A stretch of DNA of 64,000 nucleotides, taken from contig RPFO01000648.1 of NCBI GenBank assembly GCA_009746045.1, forward strand, positions 714,734 to 778,733. Direction: 5' to 3'. This stretch comes from Mesostigma viride (taxonomy: Eukaryota; Streptophyta; Mesostigmatophyceae; Mesostigmatales; Mesostigmataceae). The notes under the pieces are model-generated. The model saw only the letters and a list, made by a program, of their open reading frames with translations. It made no database searches and was not told the origin of the DNA. The position numbers were made by a program, and so were the translations under genes. How positions within the stretch are numbered: position 1 is the first letter of the stretch; each line of letters begins with the position of its first letter. Positions 1 to 10,706 of the stretch are shown here, in pieces.

Positions 1-140
1 ATTTTTAGCAACTTTCCAGATTTTAATATAAACAAATACCACTTAGTATGCAAATAAAGAGCTCCTGGCCTGGCTATTTGCAGGTAGGCTAATGCTCATG
101 TCTACCAACTGTGCACCAGGTCCCATGGTCATCTGACCTC

Positions 141-640
141 ATTTGGTGACAAACTGCCACCAAATGCTAGCAAAAACGCACTGTTTCACCACATCTCATT
201 GCAGTTTCCATAGAAGGTGTGTTCAGTCGAGGCTGGAAATTTGCAATCACATTGCACATCATAAATGTAGACATGGCACAAAAAATCAGGTCCATCGTAC
301 TGTATTTGGTAACAAAATGCCACCAAATGCTAGCAAAAATGTGCGTTTTTCGCGTTTTTTAGACACATTTCATGACAGTTTTCATACAAGATGTGCTCAG
401 TTGGGGCTGGAAACTTGCAAGCATATTAAATATCATTATTGTAGACATTGCACAAAAATTCAGGTCCGTTGTACTTCATTCATTGACAGCTCGCTACCAA
501 ATGTGAGAAAAAATGTGCGATTTTTGCATTTCCGCCACATTTCCAAGTGCAGTTTCCCATGCCAGGTGTGCTCAGTTGAGGCTGAAAACAAGCGCGCATG
601 TTAATCATCATCATTTCAGACATTGCACAAAACTTAATTC
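141..640. repeat. Diverged tandem repeat, three units of about 165-175 bp
   Basis: Three successive blocks start near 141, 304 and 478. They share the order CCAAATG..AGCAAAAA, a GTGTGCTCAGT..GGCTG segment and GACATTGCACAAAA. Spacing is about 163 and 174 bp and the copies are clearly diverged. Short open frames across it simply follow the repeat. No gene is supported between 641 and 960. Confidence 0.7.
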
Positions 641-959
641 AGGTCCATCAAGTGTCATTGGGTTCACTGGTCCATGCAACACCTGCCAGTTTCCAGCTAA
701 TCACTCAACCTTGGATGACAAAGTTCTTTTGTAACGGTATGGCCAACTCCCACCAACTGTGTTGCTAACTGTTCAGACCTTGCACAGATAATATAACACA
801 ACTTTTGTGACACATAGACAAAGATATATGAATATGAACAGTGGCTAGACATGGCTGTATATATGTGCATGTGGCCATGCTCAGGCAATTTTCAAGTAGG
901 GGCTTGTTAGACATAAGAACTAGACATAAGAACTAGCTAGACCTTTTCAGTGGTTTTCC

Positions 960-1312
960 ATTTGCGGGTATTTCCTCGTAAATGGTGGGAGAGCGATCGC
1001 AGCAATGGTGCTCACCACTAGACACTCCCGGCCAGCTAGGCTAGAAACACACGCCCTGATCAAGCATGCTGTTTCCGGCCCCACCGTCTAGGTCATCTAG
1101 TCGCTCCACACGTAAGCCAGCCATAATTTCAATGCACAAGGATACACATTTCCATCACCATTCATCTTCATCATCCTGAACGACTCGAAAACGCGGAAAA
1201 GATAACGGCAGGCTCGAGCTACCATGGTCCGGATTCTCCCGATTTCTGGCCTGCGCTGGTTGTCTCTTTGATAAGAACTGCCAGCTGTCACGTTCGCTAG
1301 CATGATCAGTTC
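960..1312 (+). repeat. Dispersed repeat family R1, longest copy
   Basis: The block contains GACTCGAAAACGCGGA, GGCTCGAGCTACCAT and GATTTCTGGCCTGCGCTGG in that order. The same order recurs at 11394-11491, in part at 26350-26640, and as a fragment at 30176-30245. The upstream portion (AATGGTGGGAGAGCGATCGCAG) resembles 26370-26395. No coding frame is evident, so it is probably a degraded or short non-coding mobile element. The terminal structure could not be defined. Confidence 0.55.
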
Positions 1313-2260
1313 AAACCCACAGCATGCACGGTAGTCGCAAACTCAGCTTGGCAATGTAGTAATCTAATCATGCCAGGCATCTTGGCGGTCGGCATGGCTG
1401 CGATGTGTTTTGTGCGCCTTGATTCGGTAGCAGCACATCCCTTGGCAACCGGCCCGCCTGACTAAGGTTGCCACACATGGTCCTCTGCATCACCATGGAT
1501 GTCCCCATGTCCCTGTCTCTGTTATAGGGGTTCACGTTGCTGGCGATGCAGCTTCCAAGTTGGACTAGATCTCCTCAGCCAGCGCTGTGGTGCATAGCCA
1601 GACAGCTCATACACTGCTCAGTTGCTACCTCGAGGTTGCCGGCTTGAAATGTGCCACCAAAGGACTGCACTTGGCCGCCATCATACCTAGCATGAAGAAG
1701 CCACTGCACAACCCCGGTGAGCCGCTTGGCCACCATACCGCAGTTGTCTTCAACAGATAGTGCAAGGCCAATGGCCTCTTCACAGGCACGTGCCTTGTGC
1801 TCATGCTCTTGCTCTGGCCCTTGTCAGCATGAGATGCACGCCCTTGCATGCTTCACCATGTTTCTCCAAGCCATCCGTGACTACTTGCTTCAGAAATGTC
1901 ATTCAACTCCTGCTCGTCCTCAGCCACCAGACTGCCTAACTAGCTGGTGCCCCATCCCTCACTTTGGCGAGGACTGCGATTCTGGCTAGCAGCTTAGCGA
2001 TCGTGCGTGGTTGTGCCCGAGTTTCTGGGTTAGTGGCAGTGGCATTGGAGCAAGAGTTGTTGAGCATGTGCGTGTGTCTATCCTCTTGACAAACAACCCC
2101 TCGCACCCCTGACATTGAGGAGTTTGGCCATGTGCCACATGGCAGGTTGCCAGAATTCCGCAAACATGCATCATAGGGAAATAAAGGATGGCTGGTTGAG
2201 CACACGACATGAGTAAACAAAATACACAGCGCTGGTGCTGTCCGATATCCCCTACATGTG
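1313..2260. other. Unassigned stretch
   Basis: Only short, overlapping open frames with no recognisable domain are present. No tandem structure, tRNA or splice-linked exon set was seen. Confidence 0.5.
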
Positions 2261-2778
2261 AAGACCAAATGGTGGTGGCACGGAGTATAAAATTAATGGT
2301 GGTGGCACGCCGCCATTGTTGTTGTTGTTGTTGTGTCCCACGCCGCACACCGGTGGAGTACAATTTGGTGGTGGCACGGTGTGCCGGTGCAACGGTGCAA
2401 CGGTGCAACGGTGCAACGGTGCAACGGTGCAACGGTGCAACGGCCAGTGATTGGCCCGTTGCTGATTTGCTGACATGCAGCCTAATAAAAATTGGCCGCA
2501 AATTCGTCCGGTCGCACGTGGGCACAAGATTTGCGGCCAATTTTTACTAGGCTGCATATCAGAAAATCAGCAACGGGCCAATCACTGGCCGTTGCACCGT
2601 TGCACCGTTGCACCGTTGCACCGTTGCACCGTTGCACCGTTGCACCGTTGCACCGGCACACCGTGCCACCACCAAATTGTACTCCACCTGTGTGCGGCGT
2701 GGGACACAACAACAACAACAACAATGGCGGCGTGCCACCACCATTAATTTTGTACTCCGTGCCACCACCATTTGGTCT
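2261..2778. mobile_element. Near-perfect 518-bp palindrome (foldback/MITE-like)
   Basis: Arms 2261-2507 and about 2531-2778 are reverse complements with few mismatches, around a loop of about 22 nt. From outside in, each arm holds a GGTGGTGGCACG motif (twice), a GTT/AAC triplet run, an eight-base minisatellite (GGTGCAAC)n and a segment starting GCAGCCTA. The outer ends read AAGACCAAAT on the left and the complement on the right. There is no transposase. The structure fits a foldback element or a MITE whose arms have captured a minisatellite. Open frames on both strands are symmetric and not genes. Confidence 0.8.
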
Positions 2779-4100
2779 TTACAGGGTCAGCTCACTTCCT
2801 TAGTGATTTCGGCACCTCAATTAGCGACAATTTTCGGTTCATTAGTACGGTTTACCCGAGAAATCTGGTGATACTGATTAGTGACAATTCGTACCCGACC
2901 AAATCCGATCCGAAAGCACTAACGACGCGAGTAATTAGTACATGCAACTCACTTCATTAGTATGATGGCGAGGTCGTCAGCTCGTGGAGCTATGGAGACG
3001 GCATTTCCCATTCTTGCTGCGAAAACAATCGTTTCAGAAAGAAATCTGTGAAAAAATCTCGTGCTTATGTGTATAATTGCTACATTTCTCAGTCTGCATC
3101 GCTCCACGCTGAGGTTGGAGTCATGCATATAGCGACCGATTGCGATGATCAAAGAATGAAAAACTGGGCTATCCGGAATCGTGTGAATCGTGTGCCTACA
3201 GCTGCCTACGTGACGCGATCACTTCAAAAAGGCGTCGAATGCGGGATACATCCATGGGCTCCATCGTACAGCATTTTTGGGGCGGACCGAGGTAGCTGCC
3301 GATGGGAATGCCGTGAGAATACTGCGGAAACGTGCGTAAGTGAAAACTGGATACTGCTTGACCTCCGGAGCATCTGGTGAGCCGCAGTTCTGGTTTAGGG
3401 TGATAGGGTGGTTGAAAATGGAGGTCTAGTCAGGGTTTGTTATTATTTGTTGCGTTTCTTGCTGGAATTTTATTTTCCGGTGCTGTCGGTGGCCGCTGAA
3501 GAAATTCTTTGCGGGACCTAGGATGTGTGCTGTCCTTCCGTCTGGCACCGCTGCCGTGGATTCGACGGCCGCAAACACCTGCATTGATAAATTGCCGCAC
3601 CTGACTGCGTCAATGTTATGGATGCTCAGGGTATTATGGCGCCTTGACTGTCATGTTGTCCATACGTCTTGCATGTGGCATTCATCTATGTAACCTTTTG
3701 CCTCTTGCTGTTGGTTGCTTTGCTTTCATGCGCTTTATTTCATTTCCTTGGTGGGATTAGCCTGTGGAAGGCGGCCTCCCTCCTGCATCCTGTGTCGGCA
3801 GACATACTGACAGGCAGGATGAAGTGCAGGCAGAGGGGCAGGCGAACAGCCGTTTATATTTGCACACATGCTTGCCGCTGGTACGCTAGTTTGCGTGTAT
3901 CTTTGCATGGTCATGTTTTGGCAGGCCTGGACAGATATGTTCAAATATGGTCGCATGCGTGCATGCACGCATGCATGAATGGGTTTACGCATGTTGCCAG
4001 CCACATAGGTAGGCACGTGGGAACGCTCGCAAGCTGACGACACTACCAGGTCAGGCTGGTCTGGACCTGGAAGACACACAGGAGGCAGGCAGCCTTGGAT
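2779..4100. other. Unassigned stretch
   Basis: A 110-codon open frame at 3048-3380 (+) and a 122-codon frame at 3669-4037 (+) have no recognisable domain and no supporting splice-linked exons. Nothing else could be called. Confidence 0.4.
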
Positions 4101-4108
4101 GGTGTGGT

Positions 4109-4511
<403 letters not shown>

Positions 4512-4734
4512 GAAGGTGTGCTTTTTATTATGATGATTAGCTAAGTTACGTGTGTGTTGTTGATGTACATGTTGACGTTGTATCATGGGCGTGTGCCCCT
4601 AAGTCTGCCTTCCTGCAATATCACATAATATATCATCTAGATGTGTTGTTGGGAACCTGACTATATATCCCAAACTGGAATGGTTGACATTCAACTATGG
4701 GATGAAACCCACGAAAAACAATTACTAGGAACTG

Positions 4735-6005
4735 CCATTTTTGTGCTATGTTTGCTAGCATCTGTCACCTATTTGTCATGCAAACAGTCTGAATTTCTTG
4801 TGGGCAGTTAACATAGATGTTTTTATGAGCTGTGCAAATTTCTAGGCTTGACTGAGTTCATTGATATAGGCACCCATGTGTTGGAAACCTTGGAAAACCA
4901 AGAAAAACTGCATTTGGGGGGGGGTTCGCTACCATCAGTCACCATTTTGTCATCCAACCAGCCTGCAACTTTGTGGGCATGCTGCATGGGATGTGTTTAG
5001 AACATGTGCAAAGTTCCAGCTCCAACTGAGCTCTATTGGTGTCATTATGTATGCATATGTGTGATAAAACCCTTGGAAAACCAAGAAAAACTGCATTCTT
5101 GGGGTATTTATGCTAGCATTTGTCACCTATTTGTCATCCAACCAGCCTGCAACTTTGTGGGCATGCTGCATGGGATGTGTTTAGAACATGTGCAAAGTCC
5201 CAGCTCCAACTGAGTTCATTTGGAGTCATTATGTATGCATATGTGTGATAAAACCCTTGAAAAACCATGAAAAACTGCATTTGGGGGTATTTATGCTAGC
5301 ATTTGTCACCTAGTGTCATCCAACCAGCCTGCAACTTTGTGGGCATGCTGCATGGGATGTGTTTAGAACATGTGCAAAGTTCCAGCTCCAACTGAGCTCT
5401 ATTGGTGTCATTATGTATGCATATGTGTGATAAAACCCTTGAAAAACCATGAAAAACTGCATTCTTGGGGTATTTATGCTAGCATTTGTCACCTATTTGT
5501 CATCCAACCAGCCTGCAACTTTGTAGGCATGCTGCATGGGATGTGTTTAGAGCATGTGCAAAGTCCCAGGCCCAACTGAGTTCATTTGGAGTCATTATGT
5601 ATGCATATGTGTGATAAAACCCTTGAAAAACCATGAAAAACTGCATTTTGGGGGTATTTATGCTACCATCAGTCACCTATTTGTCATCCAACCAGCCTGC
5701 AACTTTGTGGGCATGCTGCATGGGATGTGTTTAGAACATGTGCAAAGTCCCAGGCCCAACTGAGTTCATTTGGAGTCATTATGTATGCATATGTGTGATA
5801 AAACCCTTGAAAAACCATGAAAAACTGCATTTTGGGGTATTTATGCTAGCATTTGTCACCTATTTGTCATCCAACCAGCCTGCAACTTTGTGGGCATGCT
5901 GCATGGGATGTGTTTAGAACATGTGCAAAGTCCCAGGCCCAACTGAGTTCATTTGGAGTCTTTATATATGCGTACATGCCAGAAAGTGCTGAAAATACGG
6001 TATTC
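4735..6005. repeat. Satellite-like tandem array, unit about 183 bp
   Basis: The sequence GCCTGCAACTTTGTGGGCAT recurs about every 183-185 bp (near 4960, 5145, 5328, 5512, 5695 and 5878). Each unit also has a TTTATGCTAGCATTTGTCACC segment, ATGTGTTTAGAACATGTGCA and TTATGTATGCATATGTGTG. About six good copies are flanked by a more diverged copy at the left (4735-4900) and a partial one at the right (to about 6005). The unit is almost nucleosome-sized. The 60-75-codon frames repeating in it are not genes. Confidence 0.9.
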
Positions 6006-6189
6006 TTTGCTAGCAAATGTCACCATGTTACCATGCTGCCGACTCCCAAAATTTTTTTTGACCACATGGCATCATAAGATATCTGATAAGGAACCTTGGT
6101 GCCAAATTTGAGGTCAAACTGACCATTATTCCTTCTCCAAATAATTTCCAGGGGAAGAAAATGGGTTTTCGGATTAATGTGTGTGTCAA

Positions 6190-6540
6190 GACATGTCACG
6201 GTGGCACGGTGGCACGGTGGCACGGTGGCACGGTGGCACGGTGGCACAGTGGCATCCCACGTTGGGCAGTGCTTGTGGGCAATATAACATTAGTATTGGA
6301 CGTTATGTTACCTCGTGACACCATACAAAATCATAAAATGGTAGTTTTATGGTGCAACGGTGCAACGGTGCAACGGTGCAACGGTGGCACAGTGGCACCC
6401 CACTTTAGGCAGTGCTTGTGGACATTATAACATTAGTATTGGACGTTATGTTACCTCATGACACCATACAAAATCATAAAATGGTAGTTTTATGGTGCAA
6501 CGGTGCAACGGTGCAACGGTGCAACGGTGCAACGGTGTCA
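6190..6540. repeat. 8-bp minisatellites within a 150-bp dimer
   Basis: (CGGTGGCA)n at about 6196-6250 is followed by two copies of a roughly 150-bp block: AGTGCTTGTGG, then ATTAGTATTGGACGTTATG, then AATCATAAAATGGTAGTTTT. Each block ends in a (GGTGCAAC)n run, at about 6351-6382 and 6493-6535. The same octamer forms the arms of the palindrome at 2261-2778, linking the two loci. Confidence 0.85.
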
Positions 6541-6649
6541 AAACATGATGAGACACTTACCTCCTACCTTTGGACCTAAGAGAGGTACAAAATAACAAAG
6601 TTGAAAAAAATCAATTTGTACTTGTGCTGTAGTACAAATCCAGGTGTGC

Positions 6650-7320
6650 CTGGGGAAGGGGATGGGTTGCCAGAGGTCCGCGGAAGCACGCTGAAGGATG
6701 GAAAAGAGGGCGGCAAGCTGAAGGCGCGGTCGCGACCAGCCAGACCTAGGTCAGGTGCGCGGGGCTGAAACTGGCCGTCAGACTGGCTGCGGAAGCATTT
6801 GTGGCGTTGGAGGCGCTGGAACAGGTCAAGAAGGGAGGCATACGACCCATAAAACAGGAGCTCCAGTATCCGGATGTGTGGCCAGTCGAAATAGCCGGGT
6901 CTGTTGACGTCAAAGGTGGAAAATATCCCGTCAATGTCAAAGTCGTACTCAGACCAGCTAGGTTCGGTTGGGCGGCTGCGTTTGGGCTCAGGCGAGGCTG
7001 AAGGCGAGTGCATGAAGCCCGGGAGGGTGCGGGGCGACCACCAGTGCGCGACTGGTGTCACCGCTGGATGATGGACTTGAGGGCGAAGCTGCGGCCGGAG
7101 CTGCAAACGTATTTTCATGGCCGAGCGCAGTCGCCGGCCAGGCTGCGTTGCGTCGAGGAGCGTTTGCTCGTCATATAGCTTCGGAAAATTATATCAGCAT
7201 GTGCGTCTTAGAAAGACGAAGCGATTGTGATAGTCACAGCCGAACTCGGTGCTCAAACGTGAAAGTTATGAGCTCCGCCGTCAGCCATGGCTACCTTGTG
7301 GCTCGTGGCTCGTGGCTCGA
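6650..7320 (-). pseudogene. Inverted 5' half of an ORF1-only retroelement (copy C)
   Basis: Read on the minus strand, this matches the 5' end of the elements at 8560 and 27869: the CCACGAG repeats, GTAGCCATGGC and GAGCTCATAACTTTCACG. It continues into the ORF1 start and the conserved protein segments PEPKRSR and FYGSYASLL. Similarity stops near 6650, at about codon 155 of ORF1. A frameshift in the Lys-Cys-Phe-Arg region breaks the frame. It directly adjoins a 3' end of the same family in the opposite orientation (7335-7646). Confidence 0.8.
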
Positions 7321-7334
7321 GGGAGTCTCGAGGG

Positions 7335-7646
7335 GACACCAGATGATGCCTAGCTTTATTTATTTATTTTATAGTTATGCTGTGCCTACGCAGAGAGCTA
7401 CTATCTGCTGAGAAGCCATGCCCTGGCTTCTGTGTAGCCAATTGCTGATCTTCCACCCCATGACGGGCCCCCTTTGGGATGGGCTCTGATAGATCATGGT
7501 GGTGCAGGTGCCCTTGGTGCATCTAAAGCAGGTGTAGTTTACATCCTACCCTTGCAGGAAGTAGCTCAGAATGTATTGGCCATATGCCCCTTCTCAGGGA
7601 TATGTGCCACATGTACTCCCACCGGAGTCATGTTAATTCCTAATTA
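7335..7646 (+). mobile_element. 3' end of an ORF1-only retroelement (copy C, sense part)
   Basis: It matches the 3' untranslated regions of the other two copies: GATGCCTAGC.TTATTTA, CTGCTGAGAAGCCATGCC, AGATCATG.TGGTGCAGGTGCCC, CCTTGCAGGAAGTAGC, then the terminal hairpin and a TAATTAATTA tail. With the inverted 5' half immediately to its left it gives an inverted-5'/sense-3' arrangement. Confidence 0.8.
7609..7633 (+). promoter_or_regulatory. Terminal 3' hairpin of retroelement copy C
   Basis: Outer stem ACATG/CATGT and inner stem CTCC/GGAG surround the loop CACC. The hairpin is followed within about ten bases by the AT tail. In some LINE families such a structure is the site bound by the element reverse transcriptase; here that role is inferred. 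Confidence 0.65.
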
Positions 7647-8555
7647 ATTACGCATCTGGCACCCTGCCTCGTAATTAACCCAGCTGTTAATTGCGCATCC
7701 GGCACTCTGCCTCGTAATTAACCTGGCTGTTCCACGCAACCCTCTAGGTTCCGGCGAGCCATTCCTTAGATAATTAACGCGCCGGTGCGCTGGAAATGAT
7801 CTAACTACCGATGTGGGCCCTGCGGGCGGGCTTAGTAGGACTGGCCAACCAGGTAGACACCTTCTCCTATGGCAGGGTCCCCTTGTCCCGTCGCAACCCA
7901 CTGGCACACTTGCGCGCGCCCCGCACCGACGCGGCGCGACCCGGACCTATGAGTGCATGATCGACGCAATCGCTTGAGGATGCAGGGCTTCTGGGATTAT
8001 CTGTACTCCGCGCCCGCATGATAGACAAGGAGAAATGGGCTGCCGTGTGCGATAAGCAGCTTCATGTGGGGCATGCTTCTGTTTTCCCCACGGGCCCCGC
8101 GGCCCATTGGTAGAATGCAGGGTAGAAGTCCGCAGGTGGAGGACAGCTCAGATATCCCCCTCTAGTGACTATATCGCCATGCGTCCAGGCATAGTTGTCT
8201 CACTTAATATGGTCGGTGCATGATGCAGACGATATTTGTAACTTTCGTGTAATTATTTTTTCTAATGAGATTAGCATAGTAGGCTCCGTGGCATGCTCGT
8301 GCGCATGACACGCAAGTACTTACTTAGTGGCAGATGCAAACAGTTGACAGGGTTGAAGGTTCCTTTACTACTCTGTATTGGTACCCATGTGACGCACTCA
8401 CGTGCTTATTAACCCTTATAATTAAATAAATAAATAAATAAATAAATTAATTTTCTTATTAATTAATTAATTAATGCAAACATCGCACATTTGCAGCCCG
8501 ATGCCAATCTCCCTCTCTGGGCAAGATCTGGCAGGTGTAATGCCAGGATCCACAG
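7647..8555. other. Spacer between retroelement copies
   Basis: It holds two imperfect copies of a CGCATC-GGCAC-CTGCCTCGTAATTAAC segment (about 7650-7725), a TCCGTGGCATGC segment at about 8285 that recurs near 30128, and (AAAT)n/(TTAA)n runs at about 8420-8475 that look like an old element tail. No gene was seen. Confidence 0.5.
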
Positions 8556-8710
8556 GATCCACGAGCCACGAGCCACGAGGTAGCCATGGCCGACGGCGGA
8601 GCTCATAACTTTCACGTTTGAGCACCGAATTCAGCCGGAAATATCACAATCGCTTCGTCTTTCTCAGACGCACATGCTGATATAATTTTCCGAAGCTCTT
8701 ACGCAATATT

Positions 8711-10092
8711 ATGTCGAGCAAGCACAACTCAACGAATCGCAGTTTGGAAGCTGCAATGAGCCAAGCAAATACGCCTGCAGCTCCGGCTGCAGCTTCGCCT
8801 CCCGGCCTCGCAGGCAACGGTGACCCTAGCCAAGCGTTAGTGGTTCACTCGGCTCCCTCCGCGGCCTCGCCATCGGCATCGCCAGACCCTAAACGCAGCC
8901 GCTCATCCTTTCCACGCGAACCGCGTTTCAAGCTCCACTCCTTCTATGCCGATGATCACGACTGGTACATCAACATTTCTCCGGTAACTGCTCTGCATTG
9001 CATTTTCTTCGGGGACTACGCCTCGCTTCTTGAGCTGTGCCTCCACCTTCACAGCATCCACCGCCTCCTGGAATATGACGGCACTGATTTTAAACAGAGC
9101 CGCGACCTGCTGCTGACAGGCTTTTACCCCCGGCCCGAGCTTCAGCACATGCTTTCTCTGTTCCCTGCTGACGAAGTCTGACGGCGAGATCTGGGCCCCC
9201 ACCATCTCCGCAGCCACATACCGCTCCATCCTCACGGAAGCCTTCCAGCAGCACGTGACTACCCTTGCCGCAGATGTGGCGGCAATGGGCGGCACGCTGG
9301 CTACTGAGCTCCCTCACATTTCCACCACCGTCACCTCCACCTCCACCCTCCTCGCCTCCACCTCCACTGCCACCTCCACCTCCACCGCCGACATCAAAGC
9401 CCAGCTCCTCGACATCGACCAGCGTCTCCAGGACACCGCCATCGCAATCGAATGCCTGCAAAGCACCGCCGGCATCACCGCCCAGTCGATCGGTGAAGGA
9501 TATCGCTGCCCAGCCGGCCTCTGCTGGCCCAGGCGGCGACGCCCCTCAGTCCCACCCAGACCTGGGCGGACCTGCTCAAGCACACGCCACCTCCACCACC
9601 TCCACCATCGCGGCACAGCTTAAGCAACAAGCCCTCGACCTCCGCGAGGAGGCCGACCGCACCCAGCGCAGCCACAACGTCATCGTCAAGCACTTCGACC
9701 AGCCGGCAGATGAGACCTCGACGACTCTTCTCACGGCATTTCAGCGCGACATTCTTGCCCCCATGCACATTACTGGTGAGCTGCGGATGTCGGCCGTTCG
9801 CCTCCCCCGCACGCGGGGTAAGGCTGGCCCGGCACCCATGCTCCTCACCTTTAAGTACATGGCTGACAAGCTGTTGTTTCTGAAAAACCGCAAGAAGCTC
9901 TCGAGGACTCACTTCACGCTGGACGACGACCTGACCCTGGCCCAGCAACAACGGCGACGCGAGCTATGGCCGACCTACCTCCAGATACGGCAAAGCGCAG
10001 GGGGGAAACCGGTATACTGGAGGGGGGACGTCATCCACGTCGACCACAAGCCCTGGCAGGCACCCCCTACCACCTCAGCAACCCCAGTCTAG
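8711..10092 (+). pseudogene. ORF1-like gene of copy A, frameshifted
   Basis: The frame opens at 8711 with a Met-Ser-Ser-Lys start matching copy B. It carries the Ala/Pro-rich leader and PDPKRSR, then stops at 9179-9181. Homology continues in another frame (about 9183-9490: AADVAAMGGTLATELP and a Ser/Thr-rich tract) and in a third frame (about 9490-10092: VKDIAAQPASAG, an NVIVKHF segment, LDDDLTLAQQQRRRELWP). At least two frameshifts therefore break it relative to the 469-residue intact protein of copy B. The last segment has the L1 ORF1p-like RRM and C-terminal domain pattern. A functional product is unlikely. Confidence 0.8.
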
Positions 10093-10482
10093 GAAATATA
10101 GCAGTAGTGTAGATTAGTAAGGCTTAGCCTACCACGCGGCCCCAGCGCATGTGCGCCCATACTGGCCATGGATGATGCATTAAGAGTTTTGCCACACCAT
10201 GCCTATAATGGGACCTCCCATGGATGTTGCATTAAGACTTTAGCCATGCTATGCCGATGCAGAGAGACGCTCTCTGCTGAGAAGCCATGCCCTAGCTCTT
10301 GTATAGCCATGATGATCTTCCCCCACATGACGGGCTCCCCCTTAGCTGGGCATAGCTTGATAGATCATGGGGGTGCAGGTGCCCTGGCGCACCTAGAGCA
10401 AGGGTAGCTTACATTCCCACCCTTGCAGGAAGTAGCCCAGAATGTATTAAAGGCCATATGCCCCTTCTCAGGGATATGTGCT

Positions 10483-10507
10483 ACATGTACTCCCGACGGA
10501 GGTATGT
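10483..10507 (+). promoter_or_regulatory. Terminal 3' hairpin of retroelement copy A
   Basis: Stem ACATG/TATGT has its last pair as G-U, inner stem CTCC/GGAG closes the loop CGAC, and a CCTAATTAATTAATT tail follows. See the finding on covariation. Confidence 0.65.
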
Positions 10508-10706
10508 TCCTAATTAATTAATTAATGCCAGGATGATGCCTGATGGCCTTGCAAGGAAGCACGTAGTGAACTATCAAACAAACCCTCCCAACCAAACCCA
10601 AACAATCCGTCCCCTGAACCACCATGTGTGCGCGCCACCAGCTGCCACTTGTCTCCGTGTGCCACATGCATTCAGGGCCTCAACCAGACGTGGCAGGGCG
10701 TTCTGT

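Larger units (their letters stand above)
8560..10527 (+). mobile_element. ORF1-only non-LTR retroelement, copy A (HAL1-like)
   Basis: The element is about 1.97 kb long. The 5' end carries CCACGAG heptamers and a ~150-bp leader shared with copies B and C. An ORF1-type coding region (8711-10092) follows, then a ~430-bp 3' untranslated region, the terminal hairpin at 10483-10507 and a (TTAA)n tail. No endonuclease or reverse transcriptase is present between leader and tail, and copy B has the same organisation, so absence of ORF2 is a property of the family and not a local deletion. The layout parallels mammalian HAL1 (half-L1) elements. Confidence 0.8.
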
